Below the pieces are notes generated by a model that worked only from the letters and a program-made list of their open reading frames with translations, made no database searches and was not told where the DNA came from. Source: an uncultured Lachnospiraceae bacterium (lineage in GTDB: Bacteria > Bacillota > Clostridia > Lachnospirales > Lachnospiraceae). From it: 64,000 nucleotides of DNA. The translations under genes were made by a program, and so were the position numbers. Below are positions 6,910-15,130 of this stretch, piece by piece; position 1 is the first letter of the stretch; each line of letters opens with the position of its first letter. The stretch spans positions 1 to 64,000 of the forward strand of contig CADADA010000007.1 of the NCBI GenBank assembly GCA_902786515.1. The letters run 5' to 3'.

Positions 6910-7896
6910 ATGATGAATATTACTGAATACAACAAGAAGTTCAATGAGAAAAAAATTCAGGAAAGAATACAGGAAATGCCTGAAAATCTTAAAGAAAAAG
7001 CAATTGAGGCGTTCAAAGCGGAAGAATCAGAAGATTATTTGAGGTCACGTGAGCTGTGCATGCAGATTATTAATGAGAATGAAGAAGGAAATGTAGAGCC
7101 TGTAAGAATACTGCTTGCCAGACTTTATCCGCGTATTTTGAGAATTGACGTGGAAGAAATTAATGGAAATTATCAGAAAGATGTCGATGAATATTTTGAA
7201 TTTCTGGACAGTATAAACATGAACGAGATAATGCAGCAATATGTCGTGGACACACTGGCGAGAATGTGCGAGCTAATGGAAAATGACTGGTTCCGTCCGT
7301 TGTTTAAAGAGTTTGTTGACAGGATAAGTGAGAAACAGTATTTAACGGATGAAAGTTTCAAAATGACCTTGGAGTCTGCATATTCTTCCATGGAATCTTA
7401 TGAGTATTACAGCGATGCGAAAATCAGCCTTCCGGTTAAGGATTTTTTAAAGAGTGCCTATCAAAAGCGATATTTTATAAATGAAGAAAATTTTGAGTCA
7501 GAAAAAGTCAATATGATTATTGATGAACTTACGAATGAGTGGTTTATATGCAGGTCATTTGAAGAAAAGGCCGGTGAATTAGAATATGTAAGAAAAACAT
7601 ATCCTCACAGTTACGAAAGCATAAAAGAAGTTGTGTCTGAGATGCAGGCGGATAAAAACACATTTGCTGAGAATGTACTTAACGAATTGATGAATTATGC
7701 TGCACCCGGAACAACTAAAGAGATGCTTACGGATGCTTTGGATAAATCCTATGAAAGAATGATTAATGCTGAGAACAAGAACGTGGTTGTTCACAGTGGA
7801 GCAGGTTCGTATAAGAGAAACACTGCAAAGATTTCGAGAAATGCACCATGTCCGTGTGGAAGCGGTAAAAAATATAAATATTGTTGTGGAAAATAA
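6910..7896 (+). CDS. SEC-C motif protein, helical N-terminal region
   Basis: The 328-residue product is rich in acidic, helical segments for its first ~290 residues and ends in a clear SEC-C zinc-binding motif ([16 protein letters not shown]), the same module that ends SecA. In other proteins SEC-C contributes to ribosome or protein binding. No secretion signal is present, so it acts in the cytoplasm. Starts at 6910 and 6913 are both possible; AAGG at 6901-6904 favours 6913. The N-terminal part may be TPR-like, which I infer only from its helical pattern. Role unknown. Confidence 0.75.
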   Translation: MMNITEYNKKFNEKKIQERIQEMPENLKEKAIEAFKAEESEDYLRSRELCMQIINENEEGNVEPVRILLARLYPRILRIDVEEINGNYQKDVDEYFEFLDSINMNEIMQQYVVDTLARMCELMENDWFRPLFKEFVDRISEKQYLTDESFKMTLESAYSSMESYEYYSDAKISLPVKDFLKSAYQKRYFINEENFESEKVNMIIDELTNEWFICRSFEEKAGELEYVRKTYPHSYESIKEVVSEMQADKNTFAENVLNELMNYAAPGTTKEMLTDALDKSYERMINAENKNVVVHSGAGSYKRNTAKISRNAPCPCGSGKKYKYCCGK

Positions 7897-7912
7897 ATTA
7901 TTATTTCCTGCA

Positions 7913-7947
7913 CTCACCCAATTAAGCATTTTTGCTTTTTGGGTGAG
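7913..7947. terminator. Hairpin between SEC-C gene and riboswitch
   Basis: CTCACCCA at 7913-7920 pairs with TGGGTGAG at 7940-7947, with a second small hairpin (AGCA/TGCT) inside. It ends the SEC-C transcript before the next promoter. Confidence 0.5.
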
Positions 7948-7970
7948 CTTTGACAAAATTCACAAAAAAC

Positions 7971-7999
7971 TTGCTTTTATTTTCAAAATATTGTATAAT
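7971..7999 (+). promoter_or_regulatory. Promoter of the exopolysaccharide operon
   Basis: TTGCTT at 7971-7976 and TATAAT at 7994-7999 are spaced by 17 bases. Transcription would start near 8,006, about 28 bases before the riboswitch core. Confidence 0.7.
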
Positions 8000-8033
8000 A
8001 TACATAGTTTGGAGAAGGAAAATTGAATATATT

Positions 8034-8100
8034 TTGGCAAAGCAGACGAAAGTCTGTGACGCAAAGCTATAGGGCCTTTAAAATGGCAGCCAGTTGCAAT
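8034..8100 (+). promoter_or_regulatory. Class I c-di-GMP riboswitch (GEMM-I)
   Basis: The conserved landmarks of the GEMM-I aptamer are all here: GGCAAAGC, a hairpin capped by a GAAA tetraloop (CAGAC-GAAA-GTCTG), the invariant GACGCAAAGC, and the distal GGCAGCCAGTTGC side. The family binds cyclic di-GMP. It lies between a promoter and an intrinsic terminator, and ahead of genes for polysaccharide synthesis, so it should set transcription of the operon to the c-di-GMP level. Confidence 0.9.
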
Positions 8101-8111
8101 TTATACAAGAG

Positions 8112-8144
8112 CTGTTAAGGTCAATGAATCTTAACGGTTTTTTT
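8112..8144 (+). terminator. Riboswitch expression-platform terminator
   Basis: CTGTTAAG (8112-8119) pairs with CTTAACGG (8130-8137) and is followed by seven T. GCTG at 8111-8114 can alternatively pair with CAGC inside the aptamer's 3' side, which would couple the two structures. That would make ligand binding favour termination (an OFF switch), but this is my reading and was not folded. Confidence 0.75.
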
Positions 8145-8186
8145 GTTTTTATAGGGTGGAAAAGGATTTTGTCGGAGGAAATAAAT

Positions 8187-9740
8187 ATGTTAAAGAAAAA
8201 ATTAAGTATATTATTAGCGGTTTCTATATTTGGATGCAGCGTATTTTCAACTAACGTGAGTCAGACACAGGCAGCAGGATGGAAATGGTATTATGGTTCT
8301 GTTATATCATGGAAACAATATATAGATGAGTATATCCGTAGTATATCAAAGGAAAAAGATACAGAGACAACAGCGCAGCAGGAAACAACGGCACAGGAGA
8401 CAGAGACACAGGAGATAGAGGCAGGGGAGACAACAGCGCAGCAGGAAACAACGGCACAGGAGACAGAGGCAAGTGAGACAACAATGCAGCAGGAAACAGA
8501 GGCACAGGAGACAGAGGCAAGTGAGACGACAACTCAGCAGGAAACAACACAGGAGACTCTTACGCAGGAGACAGAGGCACAGGAAACTTTTGCACAGCAG
8601 GAGACCACTGTACAGGTTGAAACAACGGTAGAGAAGGTTCAGACGACAATTCCAGAAGCATATACGGTAGAAGAGGAAACGACACAATTGAATGAAAAAG
8701 CTGAATATTTCAAAAAAACAGCAGATGCTGAAGCAGAATGGTTATGGTCGCAGCAGTTATCAAATGGAGCATTTGCATTTTATAATGCATCAAATGGAGA
8801 AGTGTTAGTAAACCCTTATTTTAGCGAGGAAGTAGCTATTGCACTTATTAATCATGATAATTCACCTGAAGCATTTGAAAAAATCAGAAAATACTTTGAC
8901 TGGCATTTTAGCCATATAAATACGGCGGAAACTGACTATAACGGATTGGCGGGAACAATATATGATTATAAAGTTCAGGTTTCAAATGGAATTGTAGTGG
9001 GAGAAACATCAAAAAATTCATACGATTCAACAGATTCATATAGTGCGTTATTTATTAAAGCATTGTCAGACTATGCAAAAGCAGGAGGAGATACATCGTA
9101 TCTGGCAGAGCATAAAGATGAAATTAAGACAATCGTGGATGTGATGTTTGCAACAGAAGGAGAAAATGGATACACATACGCAAAACCGGATTACAAAGTT
9201 AATTATCTGATGGATAATTCAGAGGTGTACGCAGGACTTGAAGGAGCATTGTACTTGTATGAAAATGTAATTGATGATAGTGAGATGTTAGAAAAAGTAA
9301 GTGAAAAGGTCGAATTTTACAGAAATAATTTCGATAATGACTGGTGGTTTGATGACCACTACGCAGCGGTTATAAATTCAGACAAAACCGAGTACACAGG
9401 ATATGGCGATACATGGGAGACATTTTATCCGTGTGCCACATGCCAGATGTTTCCGGTAATATACGGACTGGTTGACCCACAGAGCGAGCATTCACAGGTT
9501 GCGTATGAAGGATTATGTAATCATTGGTCATGGGAGACAATGGATTATAAGAAAAACGGAACAACAGTATTTTGTTGGGGAACATTTGCCCTGCTGGGTG
9601 CTAAAATGCAGGATACAGAAAAATTTACAACATATATTGATACATATCAGAAAATAGTAGATTCAGGACGACAATATCCGTTATATTCATCAGAATCAGC
9701 ATTTGTTCTGATGGGATGTGATGAAATGTTAGCAAGATAA
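8187..9740 (+). CDS. Secreted (alpha/alpha)6-barrel-like protein with Thr/Glu-rich linker
   Basis: ATG 8187 is chosen for its GGAGGAA site; upstream codons lie in the riboswitch terminator. The 517-residue product has a Sec signal peptide (cut near QAAG), then a long low-complexity linker of ETTAQQ/ETEAQE repeats (about residues 55-165), then a Trp/Tyr-rich helical domain (about 170-517) whose repeated helical hairpins (WLWSQQLSNGAF, DSYSALFIKALSDY, YAGLEGALYLYE, FCWGTFALLG) suggest a six-hairpin glycosidase-like toroid. As the first gene after the c-di-GMP riboswitch and before a GT2 synthase, it may trim or release polymer, as glycosidases do in cellulose operons. Catalytic acids were not assigned. 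Confidence 0.75.
   Translation: MLKKKLSILLAVSIFGCSVFSTNVSQTQAAGWKWYYGSVISWKQYIDEYIRSISKEKDTETTAQQETTAQETETQEIEAGETTAQQETTAQETEASETTMQQETEAQETEASETTTQQETTQETLTQETEAQETFAQQETTVQVETTVEKVQTTIPEAYTVEEETTQLNEKAEYFKKTADAEAEWLWSQQLSNGAFAFYNASNGEVLVNPYFSEEVAIALINHDNSPEAFEKIRKYFDWHFSHINTAETDYNGLAGTIYDYKVQVSNGIVVGETSKNSYDSTDSYSALFIKALSDYAKAGGDTSYLAEHKDEIKTIVDVMFATEGENGYTYAKPDYKVNYLMDNSEVYAGLEGALYLYENVIDDSEMLEKVSEKVEFYRNNFDNDWWFDDHYAAVINSDKTEYTGYGDTWETFYPCATCQMFPVIYGLVDPQSEHSQVAYEGLCNHWSWETMDYKKNGTTVFCWGTFALLGAKMQDTEKFTTYIDTYQKIVDSGRQYPLYSSESAFVLMGCDEMLAR
8358..8640. repeat. In-frame tandem repeats encoding the ETT/ETE linker
   Basis: Short units such as ACAGCGCAGCAGGAAACAAC and GCACAGGAGACAGAGGCAAG recur several times in frame, giving QQETTAQETE-type peptide repeats. 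Such DNA can gain or lose units by slippage, changing the linker length. Confidence 0.75.
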
Positions 9741-9831
9741 GAAAACTTACTGGTAAAAAAAACAATTTGACAATAACGACTTCGTAGAGTAGTATAAATT
9801 GTTGCGGGGATATACGGAGGAGGAAGTTGTT

Positions 9832-10632
9832 TTGGCAAAAACAATTGATACACAGGAAAAAGAGAGAATTAATTATACAAGAGATTATAGACACTTGGAA
9901 AAAATTGGGTTGTTATACATGCTTCAGATGCTGATTTTATTGATCCCATTGATGATAGTGTATTTATGCTCATATACGAAATTGACATATGCTGTGGCAG
10001 ATTTTTCAGCAAATATAATAAGCGAAGTGACAGGAAAGGCTACTTCGCTTGTTAAGCTGGATTATCTGCCCATTTTTGGTGGTGTGTATTGTGTAAATAT
10101 GCAGGGAAAAAGCCCGTCATTTACCTTTTCCATTATAAGCTGTATGGTGTCGTTGGTTATTATTCTGTTCCTTTCAGTTGCAAAAACTAAAAATAAGCCA
10201 CTGATGATATTCTTTACAATTGCATTGTGGATACATTTTGCATCTTCATTGTATTTTGTATTATTTGGCAGGTTTTTTCCATATAGTCTGAATGATTATT
10301 CAGAGTTGTATATAAAGCAGCAGGTAATGGTATGGCTGGTTATCATGGCAGTGTATATGATTACAACGTCAATGATTCCGGATATGTTTGTTTATCGTAT
10401 CGGACTTTTTATGGCACTGATGATTTTGGATTTTCTTTATGGAGTGGTACGCTATGTTTTATATATGGTAATAATTGCAGAAGGCTCATATATATTTATG
10501 GCAGTTTTGTTTTTTATATTTGGAATTATGTTTGACTTTCTGCTGCTTGTAGCTGTGTATTCTATCTATATTTACATAGCCGGATGCAAATACAGAAATA
10601 AGAAAAGAGGAGATATGTGGCAATGGTCGTAA
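9832..10632 (+). CDS. Polytopic membrane protein of the EPS operon
   Basis: TTG 9832 is preferred since GGAGGAGG lies 8 bases upstream; the frame can extend to 9799 without a site. The 266-residue product has about six or seven hydrophobic segments and a short basic C-terminus (KYRNKKRG). It contains no recognisable catalytic motif. Its end overlaps the glycosyltransferase start, and it sits between the secreted barrel protein and the synthase, so a role as an export or synthase partner is likely but inferred only from position. Confidence 0.7.
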   Translation: MAKTIDTQEKERINYTRDYRHLEKIGLLYMLQMLILLIPLMIVYLCSYTKLTYAVADFSANIISEVTGKATSLVKLDYLPIFGGVYCVNMQGKSPSFTFSIISCMVSLVIILFLSVAKTKNKPLMIFFTIALWIHFASSLYFVLFGRFFPYSLNDYSELYIKQQVMVWLVIMAVYMITTSMIPDMFVYRIGLFMALMILDFLYGVVRYVLYMVIIAEGSYIFMAVLFFIFGIMFDFLLLVAVYSIYIYIAGCKYRNKKRGDMWQWS

Positions 10633-11879
10633 AAATACTACAGGGATATTTTATTTTTGCAACGTGTATAATGCTTATCTATGCCATCAGACATTTTTTA
10701 TTTACGTGCAACAGATTATTTTACAGACAAAGGGTATCATACAGAGATATATATGACAGTGATCTGCCAAGAGTAACCGTTATGATACCTATGCATAACG
10801 AAGAAGCCGTTCTTCACAATGTATTGGATTCGCTGCTTAACTGTGACTATGACATGGACAAGCTGCAAATTATAGCAATAAACGACCATTCAGACGACAG
10901 AACACCGGAGATTCTTGAGGAATACCATAGCAAATATCCGGTAATTCAGCCGCTTCACAGAACTGAAGAAGGAGAAAGAGGAAAGCCTGTCGGGCTCAAT
11001 GATGCGTTAAAGATTGCTACGGGAGAAGTGATTGTAGTATTTGATGCGGATTACAGACCGTCAAAGAATCTTATAAAAAAACTCGCATCTGCATTTATGG
11101 ATCCTAAGGTAGGTGCAGTAATGGGAAGAGTTATCCCGATAAACGATAGAAAAAATATATTGACGGCATTATTAGGACTCGAAAGAACCGGTGGTTATCA
11201 GGTGGATCAGCAGGCCAGGTATAATCTGAATCTGGTTCCACAGTACGGTGGTACGGTAGGAGGTTTCAGGAAGAGTATCATGCTTGCGACAGGAGGATTT
11301 GACACCAAAGTACTTGCAGAAGATACAGAACTGACATACAGAATATATTGTAAAGGCTGGAGTGTTGTCTACGACAATAGTGCAGAGTGTTATGAAGAAT
11401 CGCCGGAGACATGGGATGTTCGTGGAAAGCAGATAAGGAGATGGGCGAGAGGACATAACGAAGTTCTCTTTACATATTTCTTCCGCTTTTTAGGTTCGCC
11501 AAATATTAATTTTTTACAGAAAATAGATGGAACACTTTTGTTGCTTGTATACGCTGTTCCGTTTATTCTGATGTTGTCACTGGCAGATTGTATGATATTG
11601 TACTTTTTAGGGGAAATGAATCTGTTTGCGGGCTGGTGGATTATATTATTTATGGGAATATACAACACATGGGGAAATTTTGCACCGTATTATGAGATTG
11701 GTGCAGGTGCTTTCCTTGATGGAATGACGACGGAAATATTCGCACTGCCGCATTTATGTTTTAGTTTCTTTTTCTACATGTGGTATATAACCTTGGGCTT
11801 TTTTGATGCCATAATAGATAAAGTGACACACAGGAATGTTAAATGGGCAAAGACAGTTCGTTTTAATAAGGAGAAATAA
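10617..11879 (+). CDS. Processive family 2 glycosyltransferase (polysaccharide synthase)
   Basis: The 420-residue membrane enzyme has an N-terminal helix, a GT-A domain and three or more C-terminal helices. The signature of processive synthases (BcsA, IcaA/PgaC, hyaluronan synthase) is complete: substrate-binding DAD at 143-145, the ED acid/base region (AEDTE, D236) and QIRRW at 272-276. It would polymerise a nucleotide-sugar and pass the chain through the membrane. The neighbouring UDP-GlcNAc 2-epimerase suggests an aminosugar polymer, but cellulose-like chains are possible. GTG 10617 sits 4 bases from GAGGAG; ATG 10623 is an equally good start. The gene overlaps its upstream neighbour by 16 bases. 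Confidence 0.88.
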   Translation: MAMVVKILQGYFIFATCIMLIYAIRHFLFTCNRLFYRQRVSYRDIYDSDLPRVTVMIPMHNEEAVLHNVLDSLLNCDYDMDKLQIIAINDHSDDRTPEILEEYHSKYPVIQPLHRTEEGERGKPVGLNDALKIATGEVIVVFDADYRPSKNLIKKLASAFMDPKVGAVMGRVIPINDRKNILTALLGLERTGGYQVDQQARYNLNLVPQYGGTVGGFRKSIMLATGGFDTKVLAEDTELTYRIYCKGWSVVYDNSAECYEESPETWDVRGKQIRRWARGHNEVLFTYFFRFLGSPNINFLQKIDGTLLLLVYAVPFILMLSLADCMILYFLGEMNLFAGWWIILFMGIYNTWGNFAPYYEIGAGAFLDGMTTEIFALPHLCFSFFFYMWYITLGFFDAIIDKVTHRNVKWAKTVRFNKEK

Positions 11880-11890
11880 GAGGTCAGGAT

Positions 11891-13711
11891 ATGGTAGAAT
11901 TTTTGATATGTATAGTGTTGTTTCTTGCACTTACGTTTTTTCCATTTACATTGAGCAGGAGAATTCAGTTTGGCGAAGATGGAGGGGCATCCCTCTATGT
12001 AAGAGATGACAACGTAAAGGACCCGAGATACTTTGTAAAGTCCTTTAGAAAAATGTTGAAAAAAGCAATAGAGGAGCATGGAGACGAAGCCGGAGAAATA
12101 GTATTGTCTAAAAAAGAGAAGATTGTATATATCGATTCACAAAGTAAAATATTAAACACAATGAACGTGTTATGTTATATCAAAAAGAACATTGAGCTTG
12201 AGAGAAGCGTAAGGTTCAATAAAGAAATCTATGTCGAGCAGGATATAGAATTTGGCGATAATACTGTTTTGAGGGCGGTTGCAGGTGAGAGAAAAGTATT
12301 TATAGGAAAAAATTCTAAGATAATAAGATGGGCAGATGCCGATGAACTTTTAGTTTTAAAAATGGGCACAAATGCCGGAAGAAGCTGTTCATCGCCAAAA
12401 AAAGTTGTTGTTGAGCCGGGATGCCGTTTCTCAAATATATTTTCTCCTGTTATAGAGATGAGAAATTATATACAGGTGCTTGATGATGTTCCGAATGACG
12501 TGGCAGTACAAAAAACAGCACCGGTCTATATAAAGATTATTAGAAATATCAAAAGAGTAGAAGATGATGAAAAACTTAAGCGTACAATTGTGACGAAACA
12601 CAACCTCACGATTGGTGCCGGAGCTATTGTGTACGGTGATATAAAAGCCTCTAAAAAAATTTACATCAAAAAGAATGCTGTTATAACAGGAAATATTTTT
12701 GCGGATGATTCCATCATAATGGAAAACGGAGTGAAGGTATTGGGAAATGTATTTGCCGGTGAATCGCTTTACATGGGATGTTCGTGTCAGATAGGAAGAA
12801 TGGGAAGAATAAAATCTGCAATAGCAAGAGAACATTTAGTTATCGGTGCAGGAAGTGTTGTATATGGTTATGCAGCGACGGATAATTATGGCAAAGTGGT
12901 TCCTGAACATGAATTTGAGCAGGAAGTAAAGGGAAGAGAAAATATTGATATTGCGAGCAATAAAGGTTACTACAAAGCAGAGATTAATCAATTTGATTAT
13001 ATAAAATGCAATATTAACTCTGCAGGAAGCCTTAGATTTAAAGATATGGACGAATATGTAGGAGCAGATTATTATGCTTTAAGAAATAATCCGAAAATCA
13101 TAAAGGTACATATTCCTCACGGGGCTGAAACGATATATGAAAGTATGTTTTACGGATGCAAAGAACTTACAACCGTTTATATACCTTCTTCTGTTAAGGT
13201 TATTGAAGACAGTGCATTTTCAGGTTGTGAAAAACTGCATGAAGTGATAATTGAAGATGGAAGCCGGCTGGAAAAAATAGGAAGATATGCGTTTGCTGAC
13301 TGTATGTCACTAAAAAGTATAAATATACACAACACAAATAGCTTTGGAACCGGAGCATTCAGGAATTGTATGCATTTGAGGACAATAAGCAGAACTTCTG
13401 CAAAACTGATAAATGAATGTGGAACGCATGTATTCCAAAATTGTGAAAGGCTACAGAACGTCGAATTTATATCGAGCTTCAGGATAATTCCTTTCAGTTG
13501 TTTTTATAATTGCAAATCATTAGACTTTACTTTGGTAAGTAATGGAGTCACTGAAATTGAGGATTATGCATTTTACGGTTGTGTGGGACTAAGAGATGTT
13601 GTATTTGAAAATCCTGATGTAATATTGCATGAAAATTCATTTGGCGGTATACCGGGGTATACATTTAAGTGTGTTGAAGAAAATGATAGTTCGTTGAATA
13701 GAGAGGATTAA
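11891..13711 (+). CDS. Membrane-anchored bactofilin-like / BspA LRR fusion
   Basis: The 606-residue protein starts with one membrane helix (about residues 1-20). A long middle region (about 120-330) contains right-handed beta-helix repeats of the polymer-forming, bactofilin-like kind (IGAGAIVYGDI, ITGNIFADDSI, VLGNVFAGESL, IGAGSVVYGYA). The C-terminal ~200 residues are BspA/LRR_5 repeats (YESMFYGCKELTTVYIPSSVKVIEDSAFSGC-type). Bactofilins form scaffolds that localise cell-envelope enzymes, and BspA repeats bind surfaces or proteins. Its place between the GT2 synthase and the MBOAT acetylase suggests a scaffold for the secretion machine. This fusion is unusual and its role is inferred. Confidence 0.75.
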   Translation: MVEFLICIVLFLALTFFPFTLSRRIQFGEDGGASLYVRDDNVKDPRYFVKSFRKMLKKAIEEHGDEAGEIVLSKKEKIVYIDSQSKILNTMNVLCYIKKNIELERSVRFNKEIYVEQDIEFGDNTVLRAVAGERKVFIGKNSKIIRWADADELLVLKMGTNAGRSCSSPKKVVVEPGCRFSNIFSPVIEMRNYIQVLDDVPNDVAVQKTAPVYIKIIRNIKRVEDDEKLKRTIVTKHNLTIGAGAIVYGDIKASKKIYIKKNAVITGNIFADDSIIMENGVKVLGNVFAGESLYMGCSCQIGRMGRIKSAIAREHLVIGAGSVVYGYAATDNYGKVVPEHEFEQEVKGRENIDIASNKGYYKAEINQFDYIKCNINSAGSLRFKDMDEYVGADYYALRNNPKIIKVHIPHGAETIYESMFYGCKELTTVYIPSSVKVIEDSAFSGCEKLHEVIIEDGSRLEKIGRYAFADCMSLKSINIHNTNSFGTGAFRNCMHLRTISRTSAKLINECGTHVFQNCERLQNVEFISSFRIIPFSCFYNCKSLDFTLVSNGVTEIEDYAFYGCVGLRDVVFENPDVILHENSFGGIPGYTFKCVEENDSSLNRED

Positions 13712-13714
13712 GAC

Positions 13715-15115
13715 ATGGTTTTTTCAAGTGTAATATTTTTAGGGATGTTCCTGCCGGTGTCAATGTTTTTATATTTCATAATTAATAACCGGATGTGGAG
13801 AAATATGGTTCTTCTCTTGTTTTCGATTGTTTTCTATGCATGGGGTGAACCTGTGTGGGTCTTTGCAATGATTGGACTTACATTTTTAGATTTTCTGTTT
13901 GCGAAACGGATGGAAAAATGTAAAAGCGAAACAGGAAAGAAAGTATTGCTGCTTGTCGCTGTTTTGGCAAATATGTTTATGCTTTTCATGGTAAAATACT
14001 ATAATTTTTTAATATCATCATTTGACGCCTGGACCGGATTAAAGATTCCATTGTTGAATCTTTCGATGCCTATCGGTATTTCATTTTTTACGTTTCAGGC
14101 TGTAACATATGTGGTGGATGTATACAGGGAAAATGCAAAAGTTCAAAAAAACTTCTTTTATCTTTTGTTGTACATATCAATGTTCCCGCAGCTGATAGCC
14201 GGACCAATCGTGCGTTATGCGGATATTGATGAACAGATTAGAAATAGAGAAGAGACACTTCAGGGATTTGTAAACGGAATGTTCCGTTTTTCAATAGGAC
14301 TTGCAAAAAAAGTTGTATTTGCCAATTACGCAGGAGAAATTGCAACAACATTTCTTACAAAAAATCTCTCCGCATCATCAACAGCGGCTGTATGGATTGG
14401 ACTTACTTTATATACATTGCAGCTGTATTTTGACTTTTCAGGATATTCGGATATGGCAATCGGACTTGGAAAGGTATTTGGATTTGATTATAAGGAGAAC
14501 TTTAATTATCCGTTTACCTCTAAAAGTATGACGGAGTTCTGGGCAAGATGGCATATTTCACTGGGGACATTTTTCCGTGACTATGTTTACATTCCTTTAG
14601 GTGGAAACAGAAAGCATCAGTTGTTCAATTTGTTTGTGGTATGGGCACTGACCGGACTGTGGCATGGTGCAAGCTGGAACTTTATGTTATGGGGATTGTA
14701 TAATGGTTTGATATTGATATTAGAGAAAATTTTGAAAAGAAAGGGATTTGACTTTTCGGCGGTGCCGTTTGCAAATCACCTGTATGTGTTAATGATAATG
14801 TCGTTTGGAATGGTATTTTTCTACTTTACAAATTTACATGATATTGCAACAGCATTCAAAATTATGTACGGTTTTACAGAAAATATCGCATTAAGCCTTA
14901 AGGAACAGACGGAAGTATTTAAATATTTCAGATTGTTCCCGGTTATGATTCTCGCGAATACTCCGATATTCAGAGATTTGTTTGGTAAAATATTTAAAAG
15001 AGACACTGCCATAGGGAATACAATGAGAACAGCAGCATTTGCGGCAATATACGTGTTCGCGTTCGTGTTAATGCTTAATCAGACATATAACCCGTTCTTG
15101 TACTTCAGATTCTAG
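13715..15115 (+). CDS. MBOAT-family O-acyltransferase (AlgI-like)
   Basis: The 466-residue protein has about ten membrane helices and the complete AlgI/MBOAT landmarks: PIGISFFTFQ, PQLIAGPIVRY, LYFDFSGYSDMAIG, FWARWHISLGTFFRDYVYIPLGGN and GLWHGASWNF, with the presumed catalytic histidine at H317. AlgI/PatA/DltB-type enzymes move acyl groups (usually acetyl) across the membrane to extracytoplasmic acceptors. With the AlgJ/X-like protein encoded next, it should O-acetylate the polymer made by the GT2 synthase. It starts 3 bases after the upstream stop. Confidence 0.92.
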   Translation: MVFSSVIFLGMFLPVSMFLYFIINNRMWRNMVLLLFSIVFYAWGEPVWVFAMIGLTFLDFLFAKRMEKCKSETGKKVLLLVAVLANMFMLFMVKYYNFLISSFDAWTGLKIPLLNLSMPIGISFFTFQAVTYVVDVYRENAKVQKNFFYLLLYISMFPQLIAGPIVRYADIDEQIRNREETLQGFVNGMFRFSIGLAKKVVFANYAGEIATTFLTKNLSASSTAAVWIGLTLYTLQLYFDFSGYSDMAIGLGKVFGFDYKENFNYPFTSKSMTEFWARWHISLGTFFRDYVYIPLGGNRKHQLFNLFVVWALTGLWHGASWNFMLWGLYNGLILILEKILKRKGFDFSAVPFANHLYVLMIMSFGMVFFYFTNLHDIATAFKIMYGFTENIALSLKEQTEVFKYFRLFPVMILANTPIFRDLFGKIFKRDTAIGNTMRTAAFAAIYVFAFVLMLNQTYNPFLYFRF

Positions 15116-15130
15116 AGAGGATTGATTGGA

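Noticed and set aside
8302..8687. Minus-strand Leu/Cys-rich or Pro/Leu-rich frames opposite the ETT linker
   Set aside because: They are the antisense of a tandem coding repeat, with no start signals.
9767..9798. Internal promoter TTGACA...TATAAA before the EPS membrane protein
   Set aside because: The spacer is 20 bases, too long for a good SigA promoter; the gene is probably read from the riboswitch promoter.
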